A DNA stretch of 64,000 nt from Shinisaurus crocodilurus (lineage: Eukaryota > Chordata > Lepidosauria > Squamata > Shinisauridae): assembly GCA_021292165.1 (NCBI GenBank), contig CM037877.1:218839350-218903349 (forward strand). The letters are read 5' to 3'. Of the stretch, positions 11,254 to 24,464 are shown piece after piece; the stretch's first letter is position 1, and each line of letters begins with the position of its first letter. Made by a program: the position numbers and the translations under genes. The notes under the pieces are model-generated. The model was not told the origin of the DNA. It did no database searches and worked only from the letters and a program-made list of their open reading frames with translations.

Positions 11254-11393
11254 CTCCCTCTTTCTCTTTCTCTTTCTCTTTCTCTTTCTCTTTCTCTTTC
11301 TCTTTCTCTTTCTCTTCTCTTCTCCTTCTCCTTCTCCTTCTCCTTCTCCTTCTCCTTCTCCTTCTCCTCCTCCTCCTCCTCCTCCTCCTCCTC
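11254..11393. repeat. 140-nt uninterrupted pyrimidine tract
   Basis: (CTTTCT)n passes into (CTTCTC)n and then (CTC)n without a single purine on the plus strand. The internal mirror symmetry makes triplex (H-DNA) formation possible. Confidence 0.95.
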
Positions 11394-11980
11394 ATATAGT
11401 TATGTCCATCATCTGAACAAAGTTATTGGAGAAAAATTAACAGTGGCTGTTTAAGAATTTGATTTAAATAACTCAGGATTTGTTGCTTAGTTTGCTTAGA
11501 GAGTGTTTAAAGATATTGAAGAAAATGACAAAGAGGATGTAATATAATGTAGCGTCTCCTTTTTCAAGTTAGATCCTGCTAGATAAATAACCTTTGATTG
11601 GATAAATACATGGATATTTATCCTTTGTTGAAGCTTATGCATAACTATGCTTATGGATAGTAGTATATCTTGTTTTATATAAAATATAAAGGGGCATACA
11701 TTTCATATGTATCAATTGTAATTGTTCTGTTCAGATTTCATGTAAGAAAACTGTAATATTTTATTTTATTTTTATGTTCTTTTCTTTTTGTTTTGAGTTA
11801 ATGAAATTCACAATACAAATAATGGGGAAAATGCTAGATAAATGTCTTCAGTTAATTGTTTTGTTCTTTTTCGTGGTCTCTGAGCAGTCCTACATTGGGG
11901 TTATGCATCTTTAAGACCAGTCTCTGCAACCAATCTAAACCTCTAGTCAGGTGTCTGACAATCTGGAGAATAGATACATA
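11394..11980. other. AT-rich unassigned sequence
   Basis: No supported feature. Confidence 0.4.
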
Positions 11981-12189
11981 TACAGTAATAGCTTGGATTG
12001 CAAGCATAATTCGTTCCGGAACCGTGCTTGTAATCCAAAACACTCTTATATCAAAGCGAGTCTCTGGTGGGTGTGAGTGGGGCCGATTTCAGCCTGCTAC
12101 GCCTGCTCGAGGTGAGCGCTTACATCCCTACACTTGTATTGCAAGACGTTGCTTGTTTATCAAGTCAAAATTTATTTTTAAAAATTGCT

Positions 12190-12470
12190 TGTTTATTTAT
12201 TTATTATATTTATACCCCTCCTTTTTTCTTGCAAGGAACTCAAGGCAGCTTACATAATCCTCCTCATCCTCCTCCTCCTCCTCCTCCTCCTCCTCCTCCT
12301 CCTCCTCCTCCTCACCATTTTATCCTCACAACAACCCTGTGAGGTAGGTTAGGCTGAGAGTCAGTGACTGGCCCAAAGTCACCCAGTGAGCTTCATGGCT
12401 GAGTGGGGACTAGAACCCGGATCTGCCGAGTCCCAGTCCAACACTCTCACCACTACGCTACACTGTCTTG
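12190..12470 (-). mobile_element. MIR-like SINE nested in the Tigger-like element
   Basis: This is a reverse-oriented copy: an ATAAATAAATAAAC-type tail on the left, then CCTCACAACAACCCTGTGAG and a head with CCACTACGCTACAC on the right. Its internal CCT/AGG run has expanded to about 46 bp (12268-12313). Confidence 0.8.
12268..12313. repeat. (CCT)n microsatellite inside a SINE
   Basis: About 15 CCT units. The copies at 681 and 4675 have only one to three AGG units at the same place, so the repeat grew from the SINE body. Confidence 0.9.
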
Positions 12471-12517
12471 CAAAACACTGTCAGACCAAGTTACTTGCAA
12501 TCCAAGGTATTACTGTA

Positions 12518-14186
<1,669 letters not shown>

Positions 14187-15907
14187 TAGCTGTGGAATGG
14201 ATGAAGAAATTCACTCATAGTTCTGGAGCCTTTAAGTCTGGATAGGTGTGCCTGCTGGGACATCTACATCAAATACTTCAAGCCCTATAGTTTAAGCAAA
14301 GTCAGCTGTGTATTTAGCAACAATCAGTAATAATCTTCAAAAGACCTGAACCAATAGTTTCTTACCATTTTGGGACTGAGCCTCAAATCAGACGCAGCAT
14401 GAGCGCTCTAGTACTTGATGCCCTTGACTAGTGGCTCACCTCCATTTTCATGTGGATGTGCATGTTGGGGAGACATACTCATTTGTTTTCTGCTTTTCCT
14501 AGAAAATTAAGGCCACCAACACCTTGCTATCGCTGGCCAAGGGAATCAGATGTGGAATAGAAATACACAAAACAGGCCGGGATCCTCAGGCCAGTCTCAG
14601 GCCAGTCTATGGTCCCCATAGATCCTTAAGCATTGACCCAAAATGGCATGTTATCACTGCTCTTTTTTAAAAGGTAAAGTGGTACAATGGGCCCACAGCT
14701 TATAATTTCAGGCGGTGATCTTCCTCTATCCCAGGTAAAGCAGGACTGACAAGGCTAGGGAATATAAGCTGTGGGTGGGACCCCAGCATATATGGAGAGG
14801 ATAGGCTGTAGAAGGAGTCTTTCCATGATATTTCAAAATCCTGTACTTTTGCAGAACATAAAGCAGCACAGGTAATCAGCCTTCTGCTTACTCTGAAAGA
14901 TACCTGTTGGTTTTAAAAAATACTAGTTTGAAATAAATGGCTTCTGAGTTAGCTACTTGATGCCAATACTGAATGGCCTTTACGAATGCTTCTTAGTTTA
15001 ACTCAGAAAGGGATTCACTCCACAGAACTCTGTCTCCTTTTTTCTCTTGAACTGGCCCATAGTAGCAAAGGCTGCCTGGCCTGGAAGGTCTACCATTGAT
15101 TTTTTTTACTTAGGAAAACCTGTTACTGCAGTGTAGATGTAGAACACATGAATAAAACCATGCTGTCTAATCACCTGTGCAAAGCACTAAAAAAATGCAG
15201 CCCATCTATATTTTATTGAGCAGTGTCATTCTGGATCTATCTGAAGTGGCTGGAAGCCTCTGCTTGTGCATTATTGATTGGCTTGGCAGCTTGGCTGGTG
15301 CAAATGGATTTGTACATGATGCCAAGAAACTACTTTAAAAACACAGGATACAATTCCCATGAAAGACTGCATCCCCAAGCAGCCTCACTAAGGTGCTTCC
15401 TTTTCTGTGAACAAAGCGTTCCCCCTAAATTTATCCACTGGAATTCCATTGAAATTATAGTGCAGGTGTGAGTTGCAACCCAGACATAAAGTTCTGACAG
15501 ACAATCAACGTACCTCAGCAAATAAAGTGCAAAGAGAGCAGAAAAAGAGATTGCCAAGGTTTCTAATATAATATAATGTATAATATGGCCATTGTCTTCC
15601 TATTACCGGTACCTCATCCTCCAAGCTCTTGATCAAGCTGTTGTGATTGCATGGAATGTTTAGAAACACTAACTTCTCAGGAGAAAGGTGTCAAAAATCC
15701 ACAGGTTCCAGGAAGGAAATGAAACGCCGGTTTGGGTGAAAGGACGAGAAGGTGTCATGTGCAAAGAGAAAGTGTCATGCATGAAACAGCCCTTCAGTGT
15801 CCTACGAGCCCAATGCCTCAGGGCCCAAAGGGGCAGAGAGGCTGAAGATGCAGTATGTGCAAGACTGAGGGAGCTGAATTTTACATTTGGATTTGACCCA
15901 CTTAGCC

Positions 15908-16016
15908 CAGCTCTCCCCAACTCAAGATGAGTTGGACTACATTTCCCAGCATCCCCCAGCTTGTCATGGAAGTTGTAGTCCAGCATATCTGGAGAGTACC
16001 AGGTTTCGGAAGGCTA
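15908..16016. mobile_element. Short foldback hAT-like MITE
   Basis: CTCCCCAACTCAAGATG, GTTGGACTACA and the mirrored AGTTGTAGTCCAGCA and ACCAGGTTTCGGAAGG form an inverted repeat. It is the same family as copies at 48035, 50654, 59583 and 63145. Confidence 0.7.
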
Positions 16017-16855
16017 GCCTAGCAAAATCTTGGCTCCAGGAATTCAGTTGTCAGTAAATGGCAACACTTCTTCCCACAAGCTGTCTCAGTGAAATGGCCA
16101 CTCAGTTGGTTTGAAATGCTCCCATTAATTAGCAGCTTACTAACTTGGTATAACTTGGTAGGTAAACTAGCTCTGTTGTAAACATTTTTTTAAAAATCAG
16201 TACTTAGGTTACAAGAGGCTTCCTCTGAGGGGGTAGAGCCCCTTGCTGTTGTCAGAAGAATCCTTTCACTCTGCCAGTTCAGGGGAGGGGAAATTCTCGT
16301 ACCCGCACTCCCCCAGAGAAGAAACGTCCTGTATTATCAGTAGACTTGCCCCAACAAAAAGGATGGCATTGGCTATTAATTGCAGGGTGTATGCTTTTTT
16401 TTTTTTTTTAAAAAAGGCATTAGCTTCACAGGATAGAACGCTTCTCTCACCTCTCCCTCAAATGTGTCATCCAGTTCCTCCCACATCTGAAGTAAGGCAG
16501 GTGGTGGCCAGAGACTGAGCCTTTTCAGTCGTGGCACCCCACCTTTGCGATTCCCTTACCAGATGTTCTGTTGCCACCTTTATTTTCTTTTCAGTGTCAA
16601 GTGAAAACTGTTTTATTTGCCCAGGACTTCTCATTCTGTTTTGTTTTCATGCTGGGTTTTTAAAAACGTTTTGCCGTGAATTTGTTTTGATTGTTATTTA
16701 TATAGTTACTTTATAAATAGATGCTCATATGCTTAGATTACATTTTCAAACATTTATAAGCAAAAAGCAAATATATTTAAGACAATTATAGAAAGAAGAT
16801 GGTACCCTGGTACTTGTTAACATAGTTTAAACAGGAAAAGAAAACAAGACAAAAA

Positions 16856-18805
16856 TAGGGATGGGTGAACATAGAATCATAGAATCATAGAAAAGTAGAG
16901 TTGGAAGGGGCCTACAAGGCCATCGAGTCCAACCCCCTGCTCAATGCAGGAATCCAGGTCAAAGCATCTCTGACAGATGTCTGTCCAGCTGCACCTTGAA
17001 TGCCTCCAGAGTGGGAGAGCCCACCACCTCCCTAGGTAGTTGATTCCATTGTCTTATTGCTCTGACAGTCAGGAAATTTTTCCTGATGTTTAGGTGGAAT
17101 CTAGGTTCCTGTAACTTGAGCCCATTATTCCATGTCCTGCAAACTGGGATGATCGAGAAGAGATCCTGGCCCTCCTCTGTGTGACATCCCTTCAAATACT
17201 GGAAGAGTGTGATCATATCTCCCCTCAGTCTCCTCTTCTGAAGGCTAAACATGCCCAGTTCTTTCAGTCTCTCCTCATAGGGCCTTGTTTCCAATCCCTT
17301 TATCATCCTTGTTGCCCTCCTCTGAACCCTCTCCAGTTTGTCTATGTCCTTCTTAAAGTGAGGTGCCCAGAACTGGATGCAGTACTCAAGATGAGGCCTA
17401 ACCAGTGCCGAGTAAAGGGGAATTATCACTTCCCATGATTTGGAAGCTATACTTCTATTAATACAGCCCAAAATTGCATTTGCCTTCTTTGCAGCCACAT
17501 CGCATTGCTGTTCAGTTTGTGATCTACCACAATTCCAAGATCCTTCTCTCACTTGTAGTATTGTTGAGCCAAATGTCCCCCATTCTGTAACTCTGCATTT
17601 GGTTTCCTCTCCCTAGGTGCAGCACTTGGCATTTATCCCTATTAAATGTCATTCTGTTGTTTTCGGCCCAGCGCTCCAGCCTATCAAGGTCACTTTGAAT
17701 TTTGTTTCTGTCTTCCAGAGTATTAGCTGTTCCACCCAACTTTGTGTCATCTGCAAATTTGATAAGCATTCCCTGTAGCTCCTGATCCAAGTCATTAATA
17801 AAAATGTTGAAGAGCACCGGGCCCAGGACCGAGCCCTGTGGTACCCCGCTTGTACCTCTCCCCAGTTTGAGAAGGAACCATTGATAAGCACTCTTTGAGT
17901 CCGATTCTGTAGCCAATTGTGGATCCACCTGATAGTTGTTCCATCTAGCCCACTCTTAGCTAGCTTGCTAATCAGGATATCATGAGGCACTTTGTTGAAA
18001 GCTTTGCTGAAGTCCAGATATATAATGTCCACAGCATTCCCACAGTCCACAAGGGAGGTTACCCGATCAAAAAATGAGATCAGATTAGTCTGACAGGATT
18101 TGTTCTTGACAAATCCATGCTGGCTTCTAGTAATCACTGCATTGTTTTCAAGGTCCTTGCAGACTGACTTCTTTATAATCTGCTCCAAAATCTTCCTGGG
18201 GATTGATGTCAGACTGACTTGGCCTATAGTTCCCAGGTTCCTCCTTCTTGCCCTTTTTGAAGATGGGAACAACATTTGTCCTCCTCCAGTCGTCTGGCAC
18301 TTCACCTGTCCTCCATGATTTCTCAAAGATAATAGACAGTGGTTCTGAGAGTTCTTCTGCCAGTTCCTTTATTACTCTAGGATGCAGCTCATCAGGCCCT
18401 GGAGATTTAAACATGCAATGTTCGAGTTTGTTAAGGGTCTCTGAATTCTTCCTCAAAGCTCATTTCACCTTGTTTGCATTGCCTAATGTGAGCATTTCTC
18501 CCTCCCCATCAGCAAAAAATGTGCATTTTTAAAAGTGCTCAATTTTTCCCAATTGAAAAAAATATGCATTTCCCCCAACCAAATATGCAGTTTCTCCCAT
18601 AGGTTAAACTGTGAAAATGCAGATTTTGTGGGGCTTTGTGCAAATGTGCCCAGTTGTGCATTTTAGGAAGTGCGCACTTTTGAACATTTGGGAAATTGTG
18701 AAAATTTCCCGCGTATTGTGTTTCTGCTCGCGTTTGCATTTGGGGTCACAAATGGGGCATGTTCGCATGATTTGTGAACAGGAATGAAATTATCGGACAT
18801 CCCTA
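16856..18805. mobile_element. hAT-type element split by a CR1 LINE
   Basis: The left piece TAGGGATGGGTGAAC (16856-16870) and the right piece (about 18465-18805, ending ATCGGACATCCCTA) fit the two ends of one element. A related, reverse-oriented copy lies at 54049-54686. The right piece has repeated ATGTGCATTT / AAATATGCA motifs. No target duplication could be confirmed. Confidence 0.5.
16871..18462 (-). mobile_element. CR1 LINE, 5'-truncated, reverse transcriptase with frameshifts
   Basis: The minus strand encodes a CR1 ORF2 in several frames. From 18456 downward: ELHPRVIKELAEEL and VPIFKKGKKEEPGNYRP, then YLDFSKAFNKVPHDIL, SGVPQGSVLGPVLFN, the catalytic FADDTKL (near 17730-17765), MTFNRDKCQVLHLG, LYSALVRPHLEYC, RRLRGDMITLFQYLKG and RAIRQWNQLPREV. 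The endonuclease and N-terminal part are missing, and at least two frameshifts break the frame (near 18200-18250 and 17850-17870). The 3' end at 16871-16895 has repeated CATAGAAT octamers, the CR1 signature, and no poly(A). It is dead but relatively young-looking. Confidence 0.93.
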
Positions 18806-19394
18806 CGTAGGTTTTTGTTAATAAAGATTACCGCCTGCTGGGAGTGACCTCACCCAGTATCTTCCCTTTTGTTTATATAGTTTTACATTTGAACAGGATA
18901 TGTGATGTGATTGGTTACTGTTCTCTGATTGGCCACTCTACTCTTTTACTCCTACCTCTTTACATTTCTCCATACCTCCCCTTCACCTTACCTGTTTATC
19001 ACCCCTTTCTCCCAGTTGCCTTTATCCTAAAATTTATACACCAAGAGAACTGCATTCTGCCTAGTCTTAAGCACAAGATGACACATCCGTGGAACTAGTC
19101 TGCAAATGTATAGTTCTTCTATGTTTCTAGGTTCCTCTTTTTAAAAATGTCTTCTTCTCAGAATCACTGCATCCTCTGTTTAGTTACCCTGCTTTTACCT
19201 GAGATTTGAGGCTTTTCATTTATAAAGGTCCCTAACTTGGTTAAGCCAAACTTGGGTAGATTTTAATATACTGATCTCCCACATTATACTGAGCAAGTCT
19301 GCTTGGGTCACTTCCCAGGACATAGTGGCTCTTCTGGATGTGTGTAGCAGCAGCAATCCTTAGGCCCGGGCACTCTGCCTCTGCCAATGTGGCT

Positions 19395-19735
19395 GGGAGG
19401 AGGGGATTGGAAGCTTTTGGTTCTTGTTTTAACTCATTACATCCAAACTGCAGGGAAGCTTTGGTTAATTTTTAAACTATGCTTTGTTAAAAAAAAAGAA
19501 AGCCAGGATCATGCCATGCTTTATGAGTCTAGCTTGTTAATAAACCATAGTTTAAACTAAGCAGATTTCCCCAAGTTTAGACTTAATGAGAGACTCTAGT
19601 TAGTTTAAAATAGGAAGCAGAAGTGAGTGCGCTGGAGGACGGGAGAAACGCATGAGACTGAGGCTCAGTTGCTCATAGTTTAGTGCTCATGCATATAGCA
19701 CTGAACAATGGTTTAACATTATGTCTGAACTGGGC
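19395..19735. mobile_element. Foldback MITE candidate
   Basis: Inverted motifs such as TTTTAAACTATGCTTTGTTAA and AACCATAGTTTAAAC, and again ATGGTTTAACATTATG at the right end, suggest a palindromic DNA element. Ends and target duplication are uncertain. Confidence 0.4.
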
Positions 19736-21242
19736 CAATCTGTTTTCTGTTGCTCCTTTCAAGACTTTTCATTTTTGTATTCTCGGCCTTTGCATTTCAG
19801 CTGTGTTGCCTTGAGTTTTACATGAGCTGACAGGCAGGCAGAATGGAATGCATGTGTGCAGCTTTGGTCCCCTACGATGCCAGAGGAGGGCAGGCTGAGT
19901 TCCTTTTCCTGGCTTCTGTTTAGATTCCAAGGCCGGAAACATCCTTGGCATTTGGGGGCACAAGCCATGAGAAAAAGTAGGCATCCTTGTGATTAAATTA
20001 GGCCCCCTGGTACCATTAGGCACAAAATCTCTACTGCAATTAGCCTCTCAAGGTTGCTTGCTCCTGGTCGGTTGTCATTAACATGTCTTTTGTCTTTGAA
20101 GCTGTCAGAAACCAGGAAAGCCCTAATGCTGCAAGACAGCTCTTCCCACCAATTCCCTCATGGTGTGTGCTTCCTGCCAACCTCATTCAATCCTCCGTTC
20201 CTTCCTTATTAATGGAACACTGGTGTTGTTTCTGTGTTTCTTCCTCTCTAGCCCTGGAAGGGTTTGATGATCCTTCCAACTTTGATCATGTTACGCTGAA
20301 CTTTGGGTTTCCATGGAGATGGGCTTCCTTATGGGCTCTGCCTTTAGATTATTCTGGTGTCCCACTGCAGTTTGGCATGGTCGATAGTCCCACACCCTGT
20401 AGAGAAATAACTGATAAAATATGTTTTGGGACTGCTCTGTTGGATTCCAGTACTGCATCCTTGGGGAGTAGGAAATGCGATAAAGTTTCCTTGAAAAAGA
20501 CTTCACATGCTTTCTGCTTTCAGTTTGCTCCAGTCTAAAGACTCAGTGCAATATAGATTTTCCCCACCAAAAGAGAGTGCCATAGAACTGTCAGAAATAT
20601 AATCTGATCTCAGAAGGAGCTAAGCTAATTCCAGCCCACTGAGTTTAGCTGCCTATCCATCTGGTCATTTATTATTTCTACCACATTTTTAAGTGTTCAG
20701 CGTTTTGCAATTTTTATCGCTTTTGTCCTTGCATCAGTCCTGTAAATTCGGTTATGCTTCACGCATGGTACTTTCTGTGTTAGGAAAATGCACGAAACCC
20801 ACATGGAGATCATCATGCGATTATTGCAATTGAATATGCATGCAGTCAAATTCATACATTATCGAGCTGCAGTTGTCCACAGCTTCCCAGTACGTGTATT
20901 TCATGTGCCTGTGCTCCTTGCATGTGATTGTCCCACGACTGCATGGATCCCATGGGCAGTATCCAAGTCAACATTAGCATTAACATAACTTACGGTGTGC
21001 TCGAGTAAACAGCCTCTTGCGCAACACCAATAGTGCTACCCGGCATAATGGAAAGAAGCATCCCTGAAAGATAACATGTCCAAAACTCCTTAGTGGTCTT
21101 AATGGCTGAGTGACAATGTACATCTGAGCCTCCCAAGTCCAAATGCAATGTTCTCACCATATCACCACTCTGTCTTCAAATGCATTGAATGGGAGTTCTG
21201 GAAGTTACTTGCTTGTAACTTCTTCCCAATGAAAGGATATAC

Positions 21243-21280
<38 letters not shown>

Positions 21281-21291
21281 ACGCACACACG
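21243..21291. repeat. (TG)n(CG)n(CA)n alternating tract
   Basis: About 49 bp of alternating purine-pyrimidine, running TG to CG to CA, nearly self-complementary. It has Z-DNA and cruciform potential. Confidence 0.9.
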
Positions 21292-21320
21292 CCCTTACAA
21301 ATATTTATTTGACGCTATTA

Positions 21321-21344
21321 AAACAACAACAACAACAACAACAC
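21321..21344. repeat. (CAA)n microsatellite
   Basis: About seven ACA/CAA units after a short A-rich stretch. Confidence 0.85.
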
Positions 21345-21669
21345 ATACCACAGAATGAAAATGGCATGGAGGGAGGAAAGGAATACCTTGTGGTAAGGTA
21401 GGAGTGAAAATAAGCTAGCATTTATGGGTAAGACCAAAAGAGTTCAACTTAAGATTCAACTCTAGGCAAGGCATGATCAGTGAAAAAACATGCAGGGTTC
21501 CCTAGAGAGGTCTGTGAAGCTTCCTTTTTATATAGTTTTGGGCTAACAGTGTTCTGACAGTGTCAGTGAAAAGCAGCCGCAGGAGGCTGTGAGTTTAAGC
21601 AGTGGAACAATGGGGGACAGACTGGCTTAACCCTTTTCTCTCTGTCCATCTTTTCCCCCTGGCTCAAAA

Positions 21670-21745
21670 TTTCTGCTTTTCCACCTGCATGCAGAATGTC
21701 CTGGGTTCAGTCCCTGACATCTCCAATTAAAAAGATTTCCCCCTG
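21670..21745 (+). mobile_element. tRNA-derived SINE fragment
   Basis: ATGCAGAATGTCCTGGGTTC followed by AGTCCCTGACATCTCC matches the B-box half of the SINE at 10131. Confidence 0.65.
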
Positions 21746-22214
21746 TGGGTAGAAAAGTAACAGTGGGGGAGGGGTGGTTTTGAGTAGGAAAAGATTAAGC
21801 ACCCCTCCCCCCACCATTTTTATCTGCTCAACCTCACAGCCTTCCACAGCACTTTTTATTAAAACTGTTTGGAGAGTGTTACATTTGTCTGCCGTATAAC
21901 ATCTAGTTTGGCTCTCAGACACTATTAAAAAATAAATAAATCTGTTTTCCTAAGTGCATTAGGGTTCTATGGCTAGATTCTTTTCACTGTTTTGCTGTAG
22001 ATTTGTAGCAGCAGACTCTGATTAATTTTAACAATTGGGAGGTTTTAATTTGTGTTAACGTGTTTTTATTAGGTACCTGTACAACTAAGTGTGAGTACAA
22101 TGGTAGAGAAAACCGTTCTGATCTTTCAAAGTAAACAAATCGCTTCCTTCGGCAACTTGTTCCAGATCTTCTTCCCCCCTTTTTATTGGGAGTAACCACT
22201 GTACTTTATGGCAT

Positions 22215-22740
22215 TTCCCCCATGTACAGTCTGGGGGAATGGGCGTTAAAATGGCAACTGCAGTTCAACGTAAGCAAGTGTAAAGTGATGCACATGCAAT
22301 GTGTGTGTGTGTGTTCCTAACTTCACAATATATGCTGATTGTGTCTGAGCTGGTGGTGACTGCTCAGGGTAGGGATCTTGGGGTTGTGGTGGAAACACAA
22401 TGGAAACACCAACCCAGGGTGTGGCTGCTATGAACAAAAAGTGAATTCTATGTCAGGGATTGTTGGGAAGGGGATCAAAAATGCATTTTGTAATGCTTCT
22501 ATACCAGTGTTCTCCAACCTTGGGTCCCCAGATGTTTTTGGCCTACAACTCCCAGCATGCCCCAGCTAGTGGGAGAACACTGTTCTATACAAATCTATGG
22601 ATTTGTACTACTCCTGGATTACTAAGTATGCTTCTGGTTGCTGCACCTCAGAAAGGATATTTGTAGAGCTGGAAAAGGTGCAGAACAGATCTGCCCTTTC
22701 CCCCTATCACATCAGCTGTTCTGCTGTGAAGAATGTTAGA
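22215..22740 (+). mobile_element. CR1 LINE fragment
   Basis: GTTCAACGTAAGCAAGTG then TAAAGTGATGCACATG and later GTAGAGCTGGAAAAGGTGCA are CR1 ORF2 positions after the YADD motif. The frame is broken. A 78-bp hAT-type MITE interrupts it at 22505-22582. Confidence 0.75.
22505..22582. mobile_element. 78-bp hAT-type MITE with exact 8-bp target duplication
   Basis: The element begins CAGTGTTCTCCAACC and ends GGGAGAACACTG, and both sides carry TTCTATAC (22497-22504 and 22583-22590). It is inserted in CR1 DNA. Family copies are at 37746, 41574 and 63036. Confidence 0.9.
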
Positions 22741-22975
22741 ATCAAAACATAAGAAAAGCTGTGCTAGAACAGACCTAAGGTCTCATCTAGTCCAGCATTC
22801 TGTTCACACAGTGGCCAACCAGCTGCCCACAGGAAACCCACAAGCAGGACATGAGTGCAACAGCACCCTCCCGCCCATGTTCCCCAGCCACTGGTGTACA
22901 TAGGCATACTGCCACAGTTACTGGAGGTGGCATGCAGCCATCATGCCTAGTAGCCATTTAAAGCCTTGTCCCCCA
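22741..22975 (-). mobile_element. CR1-like LINE 3' end
   Basis: The reverse complement of the plus-strand ends at 58150-58305 and 43060-43250: ACATAAGAAAAGCTGTGCTA, then CATCTAGTCCAGCATTCTGT and CACAGTGGCCAACCAG. It abuts a plus-strand CR1 fragment, so the two are tail to tail. Confidence 0.8.
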
Positions 22976-23177
22976 CAATAATGCCCTATGCATGTACAGC
23001 TCTATGCTTTGTGGTTTTCGAAACCCTAGGCAATTTAGAGTTTCCAGTCGCATGGCAACACTGAGATGCAACCACCAGTGGGGCATGGCCAGCACGGTGC
23101 CTCAGGAACAGATTTAGTGAGCTGTGTTGCACTACCTGCTCACATTTTCACTGAACATGTTGATAATTTGTCTACAC

Positions 23178-23469
23178 CAGGGGTGCAGAACCTCTTTCAG
23201 CCCAAATTCCATTTTGGAGAAGCTCTCGGGGGCTACATTCCAGTGGTGGGTGTAGCCAAAGGCAAAAGGGCCGGGGTCAAAATACCTGTGTATTTTAGCT
23301 TAAAGCTCTTACTGCCAGTAACTAAGCCTCAGGAGAGGATTTCCATGCCGGGAAACCGAATGATCTGTGGTTGGGGGGGAAAGGGGTGGGGTCAGGGAGA
23401 GGAGCATGGCCTTCTGGGGTACCCCAGGGGACTGGAGTTGGCCCTCAGGCCTGAGGCTCTGCCCTCCTG
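23178..23469. mobile_element. hAT-type non-autonomous element
   Basis: It begins CAGGGGTGCAGAACC and ends GCCCTCCTG. The flanking octamers GTCTACAC and ATCTACGC agree at 6 of 8 positions, consistent with an aged target duplication. The interior is GC-rich and non-coding. Confidence 0.7.
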
Positions 23470-23707
23470 ATCTACGCAGTCCTCATGTTCTTTTGCTTTC
23501 ATAGGGAATTGACTTGAGTGTTCATGTTGCACCAATCTGGAGCTGATCTGGTAAAGTTTAAGACTGAGCTCAGTGGGGTGTAAATTTACTTGAGGCCACA
23601 GAAAATAGATCATCTGCTTCAGTGACTGCATATGCTTTCACCAGAGGAGTAAAGAACTGTAGTGTCTAGTCCTCTGTTGATGGGTTTTGTTTTTGTTTTA
23701 AATATAA

Positions 23708-23902
<195 letters not shown>

Positions 23903-24119
23903 TGAAACATGTAGGCAAACCTAGCATTATTCTAACATTAGGGGATCACTTTACTTTTTGTGTCTATTTTTTGTTGTTAGGTAGCTACTATAGTGCCTAA
24001 CTAAGAAGGATTGTCATGGCAGGAGGTATGGCAAGAGAATAATGGAAGAAGCTGTTTGTCAGGAGAGCAGTGAGATCCACAGCTGATGGGGTGGCAGATA
24101 CTTTGAGAGAACGCAAAGC

Positions 24120-24343
24120 AAATTTAGATGTGACCTCCGCCATGCCCCCTCTCTGCTGAGCTTCCATCGCTCATTAAAAACCTGGTTGTTCAGGTGGGAA
24201 TATGGGGTGGATTAAGATTTTAAAATTTTTATATTGTTTTAAATGTATTTTATTGTTTTTATTCTGTGTACATCGCCCAGGGTGGCCGGTTGCTGGCCAG
24301 ATGGGCGATAAATAAATATAAATAATAAATAATAATAAATGTG
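24120..24343 (+). mobile_element. L2 LINE 3' end
   Basis: CTCCGCCATGCCCCCTCTCT, CGCTCATTAAAAACCTGG and CATCGCCCAGGGTGGCCGG, followed by a GATGGGCGATAAATAAAT tail, match the end of the long L2 copy at 45340-45535. Confidence 0.85.
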
Positions 24344-24410
24344 ACAGGCATTTCAAATGAGATTGTACAGAGGAGACAGGAAGTGCAAGGTACTTCCTGT
24401 TCTCTACAGA

Positions 24411-24412
24411 CA

Positions 24413-24462
<50 letters not shown>
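24411..24462. repeat. (CA)n microsatellite
   Basis: About 26 CA units. Short frames of repeated Val-Cys or Thr-His here are artefacts of the repeat. Confidence 0.95.

Positions 24463-24464
<2 letters not shown>

Larger units (their letters stand above)
11983..12515. mobile_element. Tigger-like non-autonomous DNA transposon with nested SINE
   Basis: The left terminus CAGTAATAGCTTGGATTGCA and the right terminus TGCAATCCAAGGTATTACTG are inverted repeats, each bounded by TA (11981-11982 and 12516-12517). That is the target duplication of Tc1/mariner-type elements. The subterminal GCATAATTCGTTCC is typical of Tigger/pogo-like elements. A MIR-like SINE sits inside (12190-12470). There is no transposase frame. 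Confidence 0.8.

Noticed and set aside
20601..20634. Short 5S rRNA-like string (CTGATCTCAGAAGGAGCTAAG)
   Set aside because: It resembles part of the 5S gene, but only over about 20 bases with an insertion, and nothing 5S-like precedes or follows it. Not enough to call a SINE or pseudogene.
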